Numbered from the stretch's first letter, positions 16,853 through 26,515 are shown. The stretch is DNA of 64,000 bases from Rubrimonas sp036788415 (GCF_036788415.1 NZ_DAIQNN010000001.1:62001-126000), one strand, 5' to 3'. Numbers and translations are program-made. The notes: generated by a model not told the origin, from the letters alone.

Positions 16853-17514
16853 GGGCCGCCCCCGCCGAGGCGCCGGATGCGCGGGTCTCGGCGGTCCGCG
16901 CCTGGGTGTTCGACCTCGACAACACGCTCTACCCGCCCGAGGCGCGGCTGTTCGATCAGGTCAACGCGCGCATCACCGCCCATGTGATGCGCGCGCTCGG
17001 CGTGGCGGAGGCGGAGGCGGAGGCGCTGCGCGCGCGCTACTGGCGCGAGCACGGCACGACGCTGGCGGGGCTGATGGCGCATCACGGGATCGATCCGGAG
17101 GCGTATCTGGAGGACGTGCACGAGATCGACCTGTCGCCGCTTTCGCCCGATCCGGCGCTGGCGGCGGCGATCGCGCGGCTGCCGGGGCGCAAGATCGTCT
17201 ACACCAACGGATCGCGCGGGCATGGGCGGCGGATCACGGCGGCGCTGGGCTTGAGCTTCGACGCGATCTACGGGGTGGAGGACGCCGGTTTCGCGCCCAA
17301 GCCCCGGCGCGAGGCGTTCGAGAGGGTGTTCGCGGCGGACCGGCTCGACCTGTCGGCGGCGGCGATGGTCGAGGACGACCAGCGCAACCTCCGCGCCCCG
17401 GTGGAGATGGGGATGGTCGCGATCTGGCGGCCCGCCCGCGCTGACGAGGCCCCGGAGCCGCATGTCCACTTCGTCGCCCGCGATCTGGCGGCGTTTCTGT
17501 CGGCGGTCGGCTGA
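16849..17514 (+). CDS. HAD-superfamily pyrimidine 5'-nucleotidase-like phosphatase
   Basis: A 221-residue HAD hydrolase of the SDT1/PHM8-like pyrimidine 5'-nucleotidase group. Motif I is VFDLDNTLYPP near residue 20, motif II IVYTNGSRGH, and motif III/IV are KPRREAFERV and MVEDDQRNL. The DxDNTLYP form of motif I separates it from phosphoglycolate phosphatases. The GTG start at 16849 overlaps the msrB stop (GTGA). It converges on the methyltransferase gene with only 7 bp between stops. Confidence 0.88.
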   Translation: MRAAPAEAPDARVSAVRAWVFDLDNTLYPPEARLFDQVNARITAHVMRALGVAEAEAEALRARYWREHGTTLAGLMAHHGIDPEAYLEDVHEIDLSPLSPDPALAAAIARLPGRKIVYTNGSRGHGRRITAALGLSFDAIYGVEDAGFAPKPRREAFERVFAADRLDLSAAAMVEDDQRNLRAPVEMGMVAIWRPARADEAPEPHVHFVARDLAAFLSAVG

Positions 17515-17521
17515 AAGCGCG

Positions 17522-18649
17522 TCAGGGCAGCGGCGCGGTCCGGTGGAGCTGGATGCGCAGCTTGCCATGCGGGACCGGCGGCCCCGGAGGCGCGAAGGGC
17601 AGGCCCGTCGCATGGGCGAGCGCGGGTTCGGAGGTGATCACCGCCGCGCGCCAGCCCGCGAACCGCTCGCGCAACACGCGCCCGAGCGTCCCGTAGAGCG
17701 CGCGCAGGTCTCCCGCCTCGCCGATCCGCTCGCCATAGGGCGGGTTGACGATGACGAGGCCCGGGGGCTTGGCGCGGAGTTCGTCGGGCGGCGCGAAGTC
17801 CGAGATCGTCTGGCGCCGGAAGGTCGCGACATGGCCGACGCCCGCGCGCTCCGCATTGGCCTGCGCGGCGGCGACCGCGCCCGCGTCTCGATCCATGCCG
17901 AAAAAGCGCAGGGCGGTGTCGCCGGGCGCGACGGCGGCCCGCATGCCCGCCCACGCCTCGGCGTTGAAACTGGCGAACCTTTCGAAGGCGAAGGCGCGCG
18001 CGCGGCCCGGCGCCAGCCCCAGCGCGATCTCGGCGGCCTCCAGAACGAGCGTCCCCGAGCCGCACATCGGGTCGAGCACGGGCTCCGTCCCGCGATAGCC
18101 CGCCTCGCGCAGGAACAGGGCGGCGAGAGTCTCGCGCAGCGGGGCCTTGCCGACGTCCTGCTTGAAGCCGCGCTTGTGCAGCGGCTCGCCCGAGGCGTCG
18201 AGGCTGATCGAACAGAAATCGTCGTCGATGCGGACCAGCACGCGGATCGCGGCCTCCGGGTCGGTCGGCGCGCCGGCTATGTCGGCGATGGCGCGGGCGA
18301 CGCGTTCGGCGGCGGCGCCGGCATGGTAGATGCGCGACTTGCGGCAGGCGGCGTCGACGCGGACGGGCGCGCCCGGGCGCAGCAGCCCATCCCATGGCAG
18401 GCGGTGGGCGCGCTTGTCGAGTTGGGCGAGGTGGACTGCGTGAAACGCGCCGACCCGCACCAGCACGCGCCCCGCCCCGCGCAGCGTCAGGTTCGCGCGC
18501 CAGACCTCCGGCCAGTCGCCGCGCGTCAGCACGCCGCCCGGCGACGGCTGCGGATCGGCGAAGCCGAGCGCGCGCGCTTCGTCCGCAAGCGCGGGCTCGA
18601 GGCCGGGCGTCGCGGCGAGGAAGATCTCCAGCTCGGCGGGCGGGGGCAT
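17522..18649 (-). CDS. THUMP-domain class I SAM-dependent RNA methyltransferase (RlmL-like)
   Basis: A 375-residue protein with an N-terminal THUMP-type RNA-binding region (about 1-160) and a Rossmann methyltransferase domain. Visible motifs are DPMCGSGTLVLEAA (SAM binding) and the catalytic NPPY of N-methyltransferases in VIVNPPYGERIG. This corresponds to the N-terminal half of E. coli RlmL, which makes m2G2445 in 23S rRNA. The second, RlmK-like half is absent, as in many alphaproteobacteria. The exact target base is inferred. The ATG at 18649 is followed by a normal N-terminus MPPPAELEIFLAATPGLE. Confidence 0.88.
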   Translation of the reverse strand: MPPPAELEIFLAATPGLEPALADEARALGFADPQPSPGGVLTRGDWPEVWRANLTLRGAGRVLVRVGAFHAVHLAQLDKRAHRLPWDGLLRPGAPVRVDAACRKSRIYHAGAAAERVARAIADIAGAPTDPEAAIRVLVRIDDDFCSISLDASGEPLHKRGFKQDVGKAPLRETLAALFLREAGYRGTEPVLDPMCGSGTLVLEAAEIALGLAPGRARAFAFERFASFNAEAWAGMRAAVAPGDTALRFFGMDRDAGAVAAAQANAERAGVGHVATFRRQTISDFAPPDELRAKPPGLVIVNPPYGERIGEAGDLRALYGTLGRVLRERFAGWRAAVITSEPALAHATGLPFAPPGPPVPHGKLRIQLHRTAPLP

Positions 18650-18720
18650 GGCGGGGCTTTCGGGGCGGGCCGGAACCCCGGCCGCCGGCGTGCGGCGGCC
18701 GCGGCCCTTCCCCGAACGGC

Positions 18721-19788
18721 TCAGTTGGGCAGATCGCCGACCACGCCCTCGACGAACCAGTTCATGCCGAGCAGCATCTCGTCAGTGGCGACTTCGCCCG
18801 CCGCCAGACGCTCGACGCCCTCGCGGTCGCGGATCGGGCCGGTGAAGGGGTGCAACTCGCCCGCCTTGATCGCGGCCTCCACCGCCGCGGCCTCCGCCGC
18901 GACTTCCGCTGGCATGTTCTTGTAGGGCGCCATCAGCACTTCGCCTTCGGCGAGGCCCGCCCAGGTGTCGCCGGTCTCCCACGTCCCGTCGAGCGCCTGC
19001 CCGACGCGCTTGACGTAATAGGGCGACCAGTCGTCGATGATCGCGGTCAGGTGGCGGGTCGGGCCGAAGCGCTCCATGTCGGACGCCTGCCCGAAGGCCC
19101 AGACGCCCGCGGCCTCGGCGGTCTGCACCGGCGCGGGGCTGTCGGTGTGCTGCATGATCACGTCGATGCCCTGCGCGATCAGCGCCTTGGCGGCGTCGGC
19201 CTCGCGGCCCGGATCGTACCAGCTGTTCACCCACACCACATGCATGGTGACGTCGGGGTTCACCTTGCGCGCCGCCAGCAGCGCCGAATTGACCCCCATG
19301 ATCACTTCGGGGATGGGGAAGGAGGCGATGTAGCCGATCTTGTTCGACTGGGTCATCCGCCCCGCGATCGTGCCGATCACCGCGCGCCCCTCGTAGAAGC
19401 GGGCGTTGTAGATGGCAAGGTTAGGCAGGGTCTTGTAGCCGGTGGCGTGCTCGAACTTCACGTCCGGGAACTGCTCGGCGACCTTCACGGTGGCGTCCAT
19501 GAAGCCGAAGGAGGTGGTGAAGATCAGGTTGTGGCCCGAGGCCGCGAGCTGGCGGATGACGCGCTCGGCGTCGGCGCCTTCGGGCACGCTCTCGACATAA
19601 GTGGTCTCGACGCGGTCGCCATAGGCCGCCTCGACCGCCTGCCGGCCCTGATCGTGCTGGTAGGTCCAGCCGAAATCGCCGACCGGGCCGACATAGATGA
19701 AGCCGACCTTGAGGTCGGCGGCGGAAGCCGGCGCTGCGGCGAGCAGCGCGGCGGCTGCGGCGCTGGCGAGGAAAGTTCTGCGGATCAT
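18721..19788 (-). CDS. BMP-family ABC transporter substrate-binding protein
   Basis: A 355-residue periplasmic binding protein of the basic membrane protein (Bmp/PnrA) family, which bind nucleosides. The signal sequence begins MIRRTFLAS, a twin-arginine-like motif, and ends near APASA. The mature part has the family opening DLKVGFIYVGPVGDFGWTY and GYIASFPIPEVIMGVN. It is the last gene of a four-gene importer operon read ATPase, permease, permease, binding protein, 26 bp after the second permease. The substrate is probably purine nucleosides or related bases, inferred from the family. Confidence 0.93.
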   Translation of the reverse strand: MIRRTFLASAAAAALLAAAPASAADLKVGFIYVGPVGDFGWTYQHDQGRQAVEAAYGDRVETTYVESVPEGADAERVIRQLAASGHNLIFTTSFGFMDATVKVAEQFPDVKFEHATGYKTLPNLAIYNARFYEGRAVIGTIAGRMTQSNKIGYIASFPIPEVIMGVNSALLAARKVNPDVTMHVVWVNSWYDPGREADAAKALIAQGIDVIMQHTDSPAPVQTAEAAGVWAFGQASDMERFGPTRHLTAIIDDWSPYYVKRVGQALDGTWETGDTWAGLAEGEVLMAPYKNMPAEVAAEAAAVEAAIKAGELHPFTGPIRDREGVERLAAGEVATDEMLLGMNWFVEGVVGDLPN

Positions 19789-19814
19789 GCGTGCGTCTCC
19801 ATGCTTGGGGTGTG

Positions 19815-20726
19815 TCAGCGGGTCGCCCGGAACGGCCGCCCGATGCAGGCGGGCGCGTTGGCGAGGGTGAGGTTGCGGTCGCGCGAGATGATGACGAGCG
19901 CCGCGATGGTGGCCAGATAGGGGGCCATCGCAAGGGCCTGCGACGGCACGCCGAGGCCCCATCCCTGCCCGTAGAACTGCAATTGCGTGACGGCGGCGAA
20001 CAGATACGCCCCGACCAGCAGCCGCCACGGCCGCCATGTGGCGAACACCACCAGCGCCAGCGCGATCCAGCCGCGCCCGGCGGTCATGTTCTCGCCCCAC
20101 ATCGGCGTGTAGGCGAGGCTGAGGTAAGCGCCGCCCAAGCCCGCCATCGCGCCGCCGAACAGCGCCGCCAGCGTGCGCACGCCGATCACGCCGAAGCCGA
20201 GCGCATGGGCGCTGTCGTGATTGTCGCCGACGGCGCGCAAAACCAGCCCCGCCCGGCTGCGCGCCAGGAACCACGCGACCGCCGGAACCATCGCCAGCGC
20301 CAGATAGACGAGCGCGTCCTGCCCCAGCACGATCCGCCCCAGCGCCGTGCTCTCGCTTAGAAGCGGGATGTCGAGCTTCGGCGGCGCCTGCAGCGGCTGG
20401 CCGACGAAGCCCTGCCCGATCAGCCCCGAGGCGCCGATGCCGAAGATCGTCAGCGCGAGCCCCGTCGCCGCCTGATTGGCCATCAGATGCAGCGCCACCA
20501 GCGCGAAGATGCCCGCCATGACCAGCCCCGCGCCTGCGCCCGCGACCACCGCCAGCACGGTGGAGCCGGTGGTGAAGGCGACGGCGAAGGCGGTCACCGC
20601 CCCCATCAGCATCATCCCCTCGACGCCGAGATTGAGCACGCCGGCGCGCTCGGCCACAAGCTCGCCGAGAGCTGCGAACAGGAAGGGGGTCGCGGCGATC
20701 ATCACGGAGGCGAGGAAGGGCTCCAT
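19815..20726 (-). CDS. BMP-type ABC transporter permease (second subunit)
   Basis: A 303-residue integral membrane permease of the branched-chain/ribose type found with BMP binding proteins. Several hydrophobic helices are evident, and ERAGVLNLGVEGMMLMGA is the hallmark of this permease class. RAVGDNHDSAHALG in the cytoplasmic loop probably contacts the ATPase. The ATG shares its A with the stop of the upstream permease (TGATG), so the two are translationally coupled. Confidence 0.93.
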   Translation of the reverse strand: MEPFLASVMIAATPFLFAALGELVAERAGVLNLGVEGMMLMGAVTAFAVAFTTGSTVLAVVAGAGAGLVMAGIFALVALHLMANQAATGLALTIFGIGASGLIGQGFVGQPLQAPPKLDIPLLSESTALGRIVLGQDALVYLALAMVPAVAWFLARSRAGLVLRAVGDNHDSAHALGFGVIGVRTLAALFGGAMAGLGGAYLSLAYTPMWGENMTAGRGWIALALVVFATWRPWRLLVGAYLFAAVTQLQFYGQGWGLGVPSQALAMAPYLATIAALVIISRDRNLTLANAPACIGRPFRATR

Positions 20727-21793
20727 CAGGCCTCCCTCCGCGTCGCCCACACGATCCGCCAGCGGATCAGCGTGTCGGTGGCCAGCAGGAAGAACAGCAA
20801 CATGCCCTGGAAAACCCCGGTCACGTTCTTCGGCAGCTTGAGCAGGATCTGCGCGTTCTCGCCGCCGATGTAGCTGACGGCGAGGATGAAGGCGCCGGCC
20901 AGCGCGCCGAGCGGGTTCAGCCGGCCCAGAAACGCCACGATGATCGCGGTGAAGCCGTAGCCGGCGCCGATGTCGGGCTGCACCCGCCCGATCGCCGCCG
21001 ACACCTCCACCGCGCCCGCGAGCCCCGCCAGCCCGCCCGAGAGCAGCAGCGCGAACCAGATCGTGCGGTCGCCCGAGAAGCCCGCGAAGGCCCCGGCGCG
21101 CGGCGCCGCGCCGAACACGCGCAGTTCGAAGCCGCGCATCGTGCGCGCCATCATCACCCACAGCGCGACGCAGGCGGCTATCGCGACGACCAGCCCCAGA
21201 TGCAGCCGCGTGCCGTCCAGCAGCACCGGCAGGATGAAGCCCTGCGAGAAGCGGGGGCTCTGCGGGAAGCCGAAGGCGAGCGGGTCGCGCCACGGGCCGC
21301 GCACGAGGAAGTCGAGCAGCAGCGCCGCCACATAAGTCAGCATCAGGCTGACGAGGATTTCGTTGGCGTTGAAGCGCACCCGCAACAGCGCCGGGATCGC
21401 CGCCCAGAGCAGCCCGCCAAGGGCGCCCGCAGCGAGATAGGGGACGAGCCAGAGCTTCGACGCCGCCTGCGGCATGGCCAGCGCCAGCCAGCCGGCGAAA
21501 ATCGCGCCGAGGGTGAACTGCCCCGCCGCCCCGATGTTCCAGACATTGGCGCGGAAACAGACGGCGAGCCCCGCGCCGATCAGCGCGAGCGGCGCGGCCT
21601 TCACGGTCAGCTCGGCGCGCGAATAGCCGTCCATGAAGGGCGAGACGAAATAGACCCACAGCGCCTGCCCCGGATCGCGCCCGAGCGCCGCGATCAGCGC
21701 CGCGCCCGCGACCAGCGTCAGCGCGATGGCGATGACGGGCGAGAGCAGCGACAGCGCCGTCGAGGGCCGGGCGCGGGGCTCCAGCGCGATCAC
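20726..21793 (-). CDS. BMP-type ABC transporter permease (first subunit)
   Basis: A 355-residue membrane permease, longer than its partner because of N-terminal helices. The hallmark FRANVWNIGAAGQFTLGA is present, and RVFGAAPRAGAFAG is the likely coupling loop. Eight or more hydrophobic segments are visible. The GTG start at 21793 overlaps the stop of the ATPase gene (GTGA), which fixes the start inside a longer open frame. Confidence 0.92.
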   Translation of the reverse strand: MIALEPRARPSTALSLLSPVIAIALTLVAGAALIAALGRDPGQALWVYFVSPFMDGYSRAELTVKAAPLALIGAGLAVCFRANVWNIGAAGQFTLGAIFAGWLALAMPQAASKLWLVPYLAAGALGGLLWAAIPALLRVRFNANEILVSLMLTYVAALLLDFLVRGPWRDPLAFGFPQSPRFSQGFILPVLLDGTRLHLGLVVAIAACVALWVMMARTMRGFELRVFGAAPRAGAFAGFSGDRTIWFALLLSGGLAGLAGAVEVSAAIGRVQPDIGAGYGFTAIIVAFLGRLNPLGALAGAFILAVSYIGGENAQILLKLPKNVTGVFQGMLLFFLLATDTLIRWRIVWATRREA

Positions 21794-23343
21794 GCCGCCG
21801 CCTCCCCGCGCGCATCCGCCGCCGGATCGGCTTCCGGATGCGCGCCCCCCATCAGCAGCCCGACCGCCTCGGGGGTCATCGCGCCGGCGGGGCGCGCCTC
21901 CGACAAGCGGCCCTTGTGAAGCACCGCGATGCGGTCGGCGATCTCGAAGATCTCGTCGAGGTCCTGGCTGATCACCAGCACGGCGGCCCCGCGCCCCGCC
22001 AGATCGATCAGCGCCTTGCGGATCAGCGCGGCGGCCCCCGCATCGACCCCCCATGTCGGCTGGTTGACGATCAGCACGCCCGGCTCGCGCAGGATCTCGC
22101 GCCCGATCACGAATTTCTGGAGGTTGCCGCCCGAGAGCGACCCCGCCACGGGCTGCGCGCCGCCCGACCGCACGTCGAACGCCTCGCGCACGCGGCGCGC
22201 CCAGCTTGCGGCGGCGGCGAAGTCGATCCAGCCGCGCTTCGCCACGCCCTCGGCGCGGTGATGCGAGAGGATCACGTTCTCCGGCAGGGTCATCTCGCCG
22301 ATGGCGGCGTGGCCGTTGCGCTCCTCCGGGGCGAAAGCCGCGCCGCGCAAGCGCCGCTCGGTCGGGCCCATCCGCCCGACCGGAGCGCCGTCGAGCAGGA
22401 TCATCTCGGGTGAGGGCGCGCGCCGCTCGCCGCTCAGCGCCGCCGCAAGCTCGGTCTGCCCCTCGCCCGCGACGCCCGCGACGCCGACGATCTCGCCGCC
22501 GCGCACTTCGAGCGAGACGTCGCGCAGCGCCATCGCGAATTCCGAGGGCGCGGGCAGGCTGAGATGATCGAGGAGCAGGCGCACCGGGCCGGGCGGCGGC
22601 GCGTCGGGCTTCTCGACCCACGCCACCGCCTCGCCGACCATCAGCTCCGCAAGCGCCCGCGCGCTCATCTCGCGCGGATCGCAGCGCGCGACGACCCTGC
22701 CATGGCGCAGGATGGTGGCGGCGTCGCAGAGCGCGCGCACTTCCTCCAGCCGGTGCGAGATGTAGAGGATCGCGCGCCCCTCGCCCGACAGCCGGCGCAG
22801 GATGGCGAACAACGCCTCGGCCTCCTGCGGGGTGAGCACAGAGGTCGGTTCGTCCATGATCAGCAGGCGCGGGTCCTGCAACAGGCAGCGGATGATCTCG
22901 ACGCGCTGCTTCTCGCCGACCGACAGCGTGTGCATCGCGCGGTCGGGGTCGATGGCGAGGCCGTACTCCTGAGACACCTGCGCGATGCGCCGGGTCAGCG
23001 CCGGCATCGGCTGCGGCGGCAGCGCGAGCGCCACGTTCTCGGCGACGCTCAGCGCCTCGAAGACCGAGAAATGCTGGAACACCATGCCGACGCCGAGCGC
23101 GCGCGCCTCCGCCGGGCGCGCGACGCGCACGGGCTGGCCGTTCCAGAAGAACCGCCCTTCGGTCGGCTGGAGCACGCCGTAGATCATCTTGACGAGGGTG
23201 GACTTGCCCGCCCCGTTCTCGCCGAGCAGCGCGTGGCGCTCCCCCGCCCGGATCGTCAGCGACACGTCGCGGTTGGCGGCGAAATCGCCGAACATGCGGG
23301 TGACGCCGCGCGCCTCGAACAAGGGCGGGGAGGGGGCTGACAA
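21790..23343 (-). CDS. BMP-type ABC transporter ATPase with two nucleotide-binding domains
   Basis: About 517 residues with two fused ABC domains, as usual for nucleoside/sugar importers. The first has Walker A GENGAGKST, signature LSVGEKQR and Walker B LLIMDEPTS. The second has a modified Walker A-like GVAGEGQTE, signature LSGGNLQK and a Walker B region LIVNQPTWG. This asymmetry, with the second site degenerate, is normal for the family. The preferred start is a TTG at 23343, ten bases after AGGAG. An upstream ATG would add about 35 residues unlike the family. It heads the operon. Confidence 0.9.
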   Translation of the reverse strand: MSAPSPPLFEARGVTRMFGDFAANRDVSLTIRAGERHALLGENGAGKSTLVKMIYGVLQPTEGRFFWNGQPVRVARPAEARALGVGMVFQHFSVFEALSVAENVALALPPQPMPALTRRIAQVSQEYGLAIDPDRAMHTLSVGEKQRVEIIRCLLQDPRLLIMDEPTSVLTPQEAEALFAILRRLSGEGRAILYISHRLEEVRALCDAATILRHGRVVARCDPREMSARALAELMVGEAVAWVEKPDAPPPGPVRLLLDHLSLPAPSEFAMALRDVSLEVRGGEIVGVAGVAGEGQTELAAALSGERRAPSPEMILLDGAPVGRMGPTERRLRGAAFAPEERNGHAAIGEMTLPENVILSHHRAEGVAKRGWIDFAAAASWARRVREAFDVRSGGAQPVAGSLSGGNLQKFVIGREILREPGVLIVNQPTWGVDAGAAALIRKALIDLAGRGAAVLVISQDLDEIFEIADRIAVLHKGRLSEARPAGAMTPEAVGLLMGGAHPEADPAADARGEAAA

Positions 23344-23469
23344 GGCGGGCGCGCTCCTGACGCTGACGGACCTGCATCGTTGCGCAGCGCAGCAAGACCG
23401 CGCAAGAGGAAGTTGCGCGCGCATCGAGGCGGAGGCGGCGATTGACAGCGAGCCGGCGCTGCGGTCGGA

Positions 23470-24108
23470 ATGTCGGCGCAGACCTCCCCGCGAAAGGCGC
23501 AGCCCCTCATGCAGCGGATCGGCCCGGCGGCGGGCGCCGGACAGAGCATCGGCCTGCTCGGCGGGTCCTTCGATCCGCCGCATCGGGGTCATGTCCATGT
23601 GACGCTGACGGCGCTGCGCGCGTTCGGGCTCGACCGGGTGTGGTGGCTCGTCTCCCCCGGAAATCCGCTCAAGCGCCGCAGCCCCGCCGAGATGGCGCGC
23701 CGCGTCGCCGCCTGCCGGGCGCTGATCCGCCATCCCCGCGTCGCGGTGACGGATCTGGAGGCGCGCCTCGGCACCCGCTTCACCGCCGACACGCTCGCCG
23801 CCCTGCGCCGCCGCCGCCCCGAACTGCGCTTCGTCTGGCTGATGGGGGCCGACAACCTCGCCTCGCTGCATCGCTGGGAGCGGTGGGAGGCGATCCTGCG
23901 CTTGGTTCCGGTGGGCGTGGTTCCGCGCCCCGGCGCCCAGCTGCGCGCGGGCCTGTCGCCCGCCGCGACGCGCTTCGCGCAGGCCCGTCTGGGGCCGCTT
24001 GCGGCGCAGGGGCTGGGGCGCGCCGACCCGCCCGCCTGGGCGATGGCGGGCGGCCCGATGTCGCCGCTCTCCTCCACGGCGTTGCGCGAGAGCGGGGTCT
24101 GGCCGTGA
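23470..24108 (+). CDS. nadD: Nicotinate-nucleotide adenylyltransferase NadD
   Basis: A 212-residue enzyme forming nicotinate adenine dinucleotide in NAD synthesis. The nucleotidyltransferase motif GGSFDPPHRGH and C-terminal SSTALR are intact, and WLMGADNLASLHRW is typical of NadD. The first 27 residues before IGLLGGSFDP are low complexity, so the ATG at 23509 is an alternative start. Its stop overlaps the GTG of the DD-peptidase gene. It is divergent from the ABC operon. Confidence 0.95.
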   Translation: MSAQTSPRKAQPLMQRIGPAAGAGQSIGLLGGSFDPPHRGHVHVTLTALRAFGLDRVWWLVSPGNPLKRRSPAEMARRVAACRALIRHPRVAVTDLEARLGTRFTADTLAALRRRRPELRFVWLMGADNLASLHRWERWEAILRLVPVGVVPRPGAQLRAGLSPAATRFAQARLGPLAAQGLGRADPPAWAMAGGPMSPLSSTALRESGVWP

Positions 24109-25541
24109 GCGCGCGCCTCACCCGGCGTGCGGCCATCGCCGCGCTCGGCGCGGCGGTCGCCTGCGCGGCGCAGGCCGGCGCTCCGCCGATCGCCCCCGCG
24201 CCCCGCCCCCGCAGCGCGCCGACCGGCGCGGCGCTCGCGCAGGCGCGCGGCTTCAGCGGCGAGGTCGGCTTCGTCCTGTGCGACGCGGCGACTGGCGCGA
24301 CGCTCGAAGCGCTGAACGCCGGGCGCGGTTTCGCGCCGGCCTCGGTCGTCAAGCTCGCCACGGCGCTCTACGCGCTCGAGACGCTCGGGCGCGCGCATCG
24401 CTTCGAGACGGCGACGCTGGCGCGCGGCGCGCTCGCGGACGGGCGGCTCGCAGGCGATCTGGTCCTGCGGGGCGGCGGCGATCCCGAACTCGACACGGCG
24501 CAGCTCGCGCAGCTCGCGGCGGAGACGGCGCAACGGGTGCGCGGCGTGACGGGGCGATTCCTCGTGGAGGACGCGCCGGCGGCGGCGCTGATCGACGCGG
24601 ACCAGCCGGCGGAGGCGTCCTACAACCCGGCGGTCGGCGCGCTCAACCTGAACTTCAACCGGGTGCGTCTGGCCTGGTCGCGCCGCGGCGGCGCGCTCGA
24701 CGCGCGCATCGAGGCGCATTCGGAGCGCCTCAGCCCGCCGACCGCCGCGGTGGGGCTGCAGATCGAAGGTCTGGATTGCGGGTGCCCGGTCTTCTCGCAC
24801 GACGCCTCCCGCGCGCCGGAGCGCTGGCGGGTCCGCGCGGACGCGCTGCGCGGCGAGGGCTCGGTGTTCCTGCCGGTGCGCGCGCCGGCGCTCTACGCGG
24901 CGGACGTCTTCCGCAGCGCGGCCGCGCAGGCCGGCCTCGCCCTGCCGCCGCCCGTAGTCGCGGCGGCTGGCGCGGGCGGCGGCGCGCCGCTCGCGGCGAC
25001 GCGCAGCCGGGCGCTGGACGAGATCGTCGGCGACATGCTGCGCCACTCGACCAACCTGACCGCCGAGGCGCTGGGCCTCGCGGCGACGCGGGCGCGCGGC
25101 GGCGACGCGGCGAGCCTCGAAGCTTCGGGCGCTGCGATGTCGGCCTGGGCCGAGGCGCGGGCCGGCGCGCAGGGCCTCGCGCTGCGCAACCATTCCGGTC
25201 TGAGCGCCGAGAGCCGCGCGCGCCCCGAAGCGTTGGCCGCGCTGATGCGCGCGCCCGGCGCCTTCGAGACGCTGGCCCCGCTGATCCGGGCCTACCCGCT
25301 GGAGGGCTTCGAAGCGGCGGTGGTCCTCGCCAAGACAGGGACGATGGACTTCGCGCGGGGCCTCGGCGGCTGGCTGGTCGGGCCGTCGGGGCGGCGGATG
25401 GTCTTCGCGATCTTCTCGGGCGACCTGCCGCGCCGGGCCGCGAGCCGGGGCGGGCCGGCGCAAGGCGCGCGCGGCTGGCGCAACGCGGCGCTCGGTTTCG
25501 AGCGCGCCCTTCTGGGCTCGTGGTTGACGCGCTTCGGGTGA
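24105..25541 (+). CDS. dacB: D-alanyl-D-alanine carboxypeptidase/endopeptidase (PBP4, DacB family)
   Basis: A 478-residue serine peptidase of family S13 acting on periplasmic peptidoglycan. The three penicillin-binding motifs are visible: SxxK in ASVVKLAT near residue 83, SxN in RHSTNLTAE, and KTG in AKTGTMDF. The N-terminus TRRAAIAALGAAVACAAQA is a signal sequence with a twin arginine that could use Tat. The GTG start overlaps the nadD stop (GTGA). The 3' end faces lrgB across 260 bp, unusually far for convergent genes in this window. Confidence 0.93.
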   Translation: MSARLTRRAAIAALGAAVACAAQAGAPPIAPAPRPRSAPTGAALAQARGFSGEVGFVLCDAATGATLEALNAGRGFAPASVVKLATALYALETLGRAHRFETATLARGALADGRLAGDLVLRGGGDPELDTAQLAQLAAETAQRVRGVTGRFLVEDAPAAALIDADQPAEASYNPAVGALNLNFNRVRLAWSRRGGALDARIEAHSERLSPPTAAVGLQIEGLDCGCPVFSHDASRAPERWRVRADALRGEGSVFLPVRAPALYAADVFRSAAAQAGLALPPPVVAAAGAGGGAPLAATRSRALDEIVGDMLRHSTNLTAEALGLAATRARGGDAASLEASGAAMSAWAEARAGAQGLALRNHSGLSAESRARPEALAALMRAPGAFETLAPLIRAYPLEGFEAAVVLAKTGTMDFARGLGGWLVGPSGRRMVFAIFSGDLPRRAASRGGPAQGARGWRNAALGFERALLGSWLTRFG

Positions 25542-25801
25542 GCGGCGGGCTTGCGCGGACTCCGGCCGTTCGCGATCACCTCCGTCGACGTCGGCAGCGC
25601 GGACCAAGCGGCCATTGGTCAAAGGGCAGGTACGGCTCCTTGGGGCCATTCCCGACTTGCGCGGCGACGGTCGGATGGGGTCCATCCTCGTCACGAGACG
25701 CTCTGCGCCGAAGGACCGCTCTCGTGTGCGTCTCAAAGGCGCAGGTCTGAGGCATCGCCAAAGGCGGCGCGCCATCGATTCGCGGACGGCTCCAGCTGCG
25801 C
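25542..25801. other. Non-coding stretch left of the lrgAB-tetR block
   Basis: 260 bp between the convergent dacB and lrgB stops. I recognise no gene, RNA or terminator. Short frames cross it but have no ribosome binding site and no family resemblance. It has AAGCGGCCATT at 25606-25616, loosely like AGCCGACATT at 27702-27711 in the matching gap on the other side of the block. It may be debris of a mobile or dispersed sequence. Confidence 0.4.
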
Positions 25802-26515
25802 CTAAATCTTCGATAGCGCCGCGAGCGCAAGCGGCGCGAGAAGGATGGTCAGCAGGGCGTTCATGATCATGCCGAGACTCGCGAAGGCCCCGGCGGTCTC
25901 GGAGATCTGGAACGCGCGGGCCGTGCCGATGGCGTGCGATGCGACGCCGAGGGCGAAACCCTTCGCGCGGTCGTCACTGACGCCAGCCGCGTCAAGCATC
26001 GGCGGACCGAAGGCGGCGCCTATGATCCCGGTCGAGATCACGATCACCGCCGTCAGTCCTGGAACGCCGCCTAGGCGGTCGGTGATCTCTACCGCGACGG
26101 CCGCCGTCGCCGACTTGGGCGCGAGCGTGGCCATCAGCACGGCGTCCCCTCCGTCGGCGCCTGGATAGGCCAGAGCACTGCCGAGGGCCACGACCGATCC
26201 GGTCAGCAGTGCGACACCTATGGGAACGCCCGCCTGGCGGATCAGCCCGAACTGGCGACAGAGCGGCACCGACAGCAGCACGATCAGGAGGGCGAGCGTC
26301 TCGTTGATCAACTCGGTCCTCCGGAGATAGTGCGGGTAGGAAATCCCCAGCGCCATGAGGAGCGCTGCGACAAGGCACGTCGCCACGAGCACGGGGTTCA
26401 GGAAGGCGGAGTGGCCCGAGCGTCGCCAGAGGCCGTCCGCGACGGCGTACGCCGCCACAGTGACGCCCACCGCGAACAGCGGCTGGCCGCTGACGAGGGC
26501 GAGGGCGTCGTTCAT
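25802..26515 (-). CDS. lrgB: LrgB family protein (CidB/LrgB membrane protein)
   Basis: A 237-residue polytopic inner-membrane protein of the LrgB family. Typical segments are LNPVLVATCLVAALLM, ALLTGSVVALGSALA, LAPKSATAAVAVEI and FALGVASHAIGTARAFQ. With LrgA it forms a holin-like or metabolite transport system that in other bacteria affects autolysis or export of pyruvate or glycolate; the substrate here is unknown. Base composition is clearly less GC-rich than neighbouring genes. The start overlaps the lrgA stop (ATGA). Confidence 0.93.
   Translation of the reverse strand: MNDALALVSGQPLFAVGVTVAAYAVADGLWRRSGHSAFLNPVLVATCLVAALLMALGISYPHYLRRTELINETLALLIVLLSVPLCRQFGLIRQAGVPIGVALLTGSVVALGSALAYPGADGGDAVLMATLAPKSATAAVAVEITDRLGGVPGLTAVIVISTGIIGAAFGPPMLDAAGVSDDRAKGFALGVASHAIGTARAFQISETAGAFASLGMIMNALLTILLAPLALAALSKI

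Noticed and set aside
21790..23343. Degenerate second nucleotide-binding domain as a novelty
   Set aside because: An atypical second ABC site is normal for BMP/ribose-type ATPases.
23343..23871. Extended N-terminus of the ABC ATPase
   Set aside because: The extra sequence lies antisense to nadD and looks unlike the family. A TTG at 23343 with AGGAG upstream gives a normal N-terminus.
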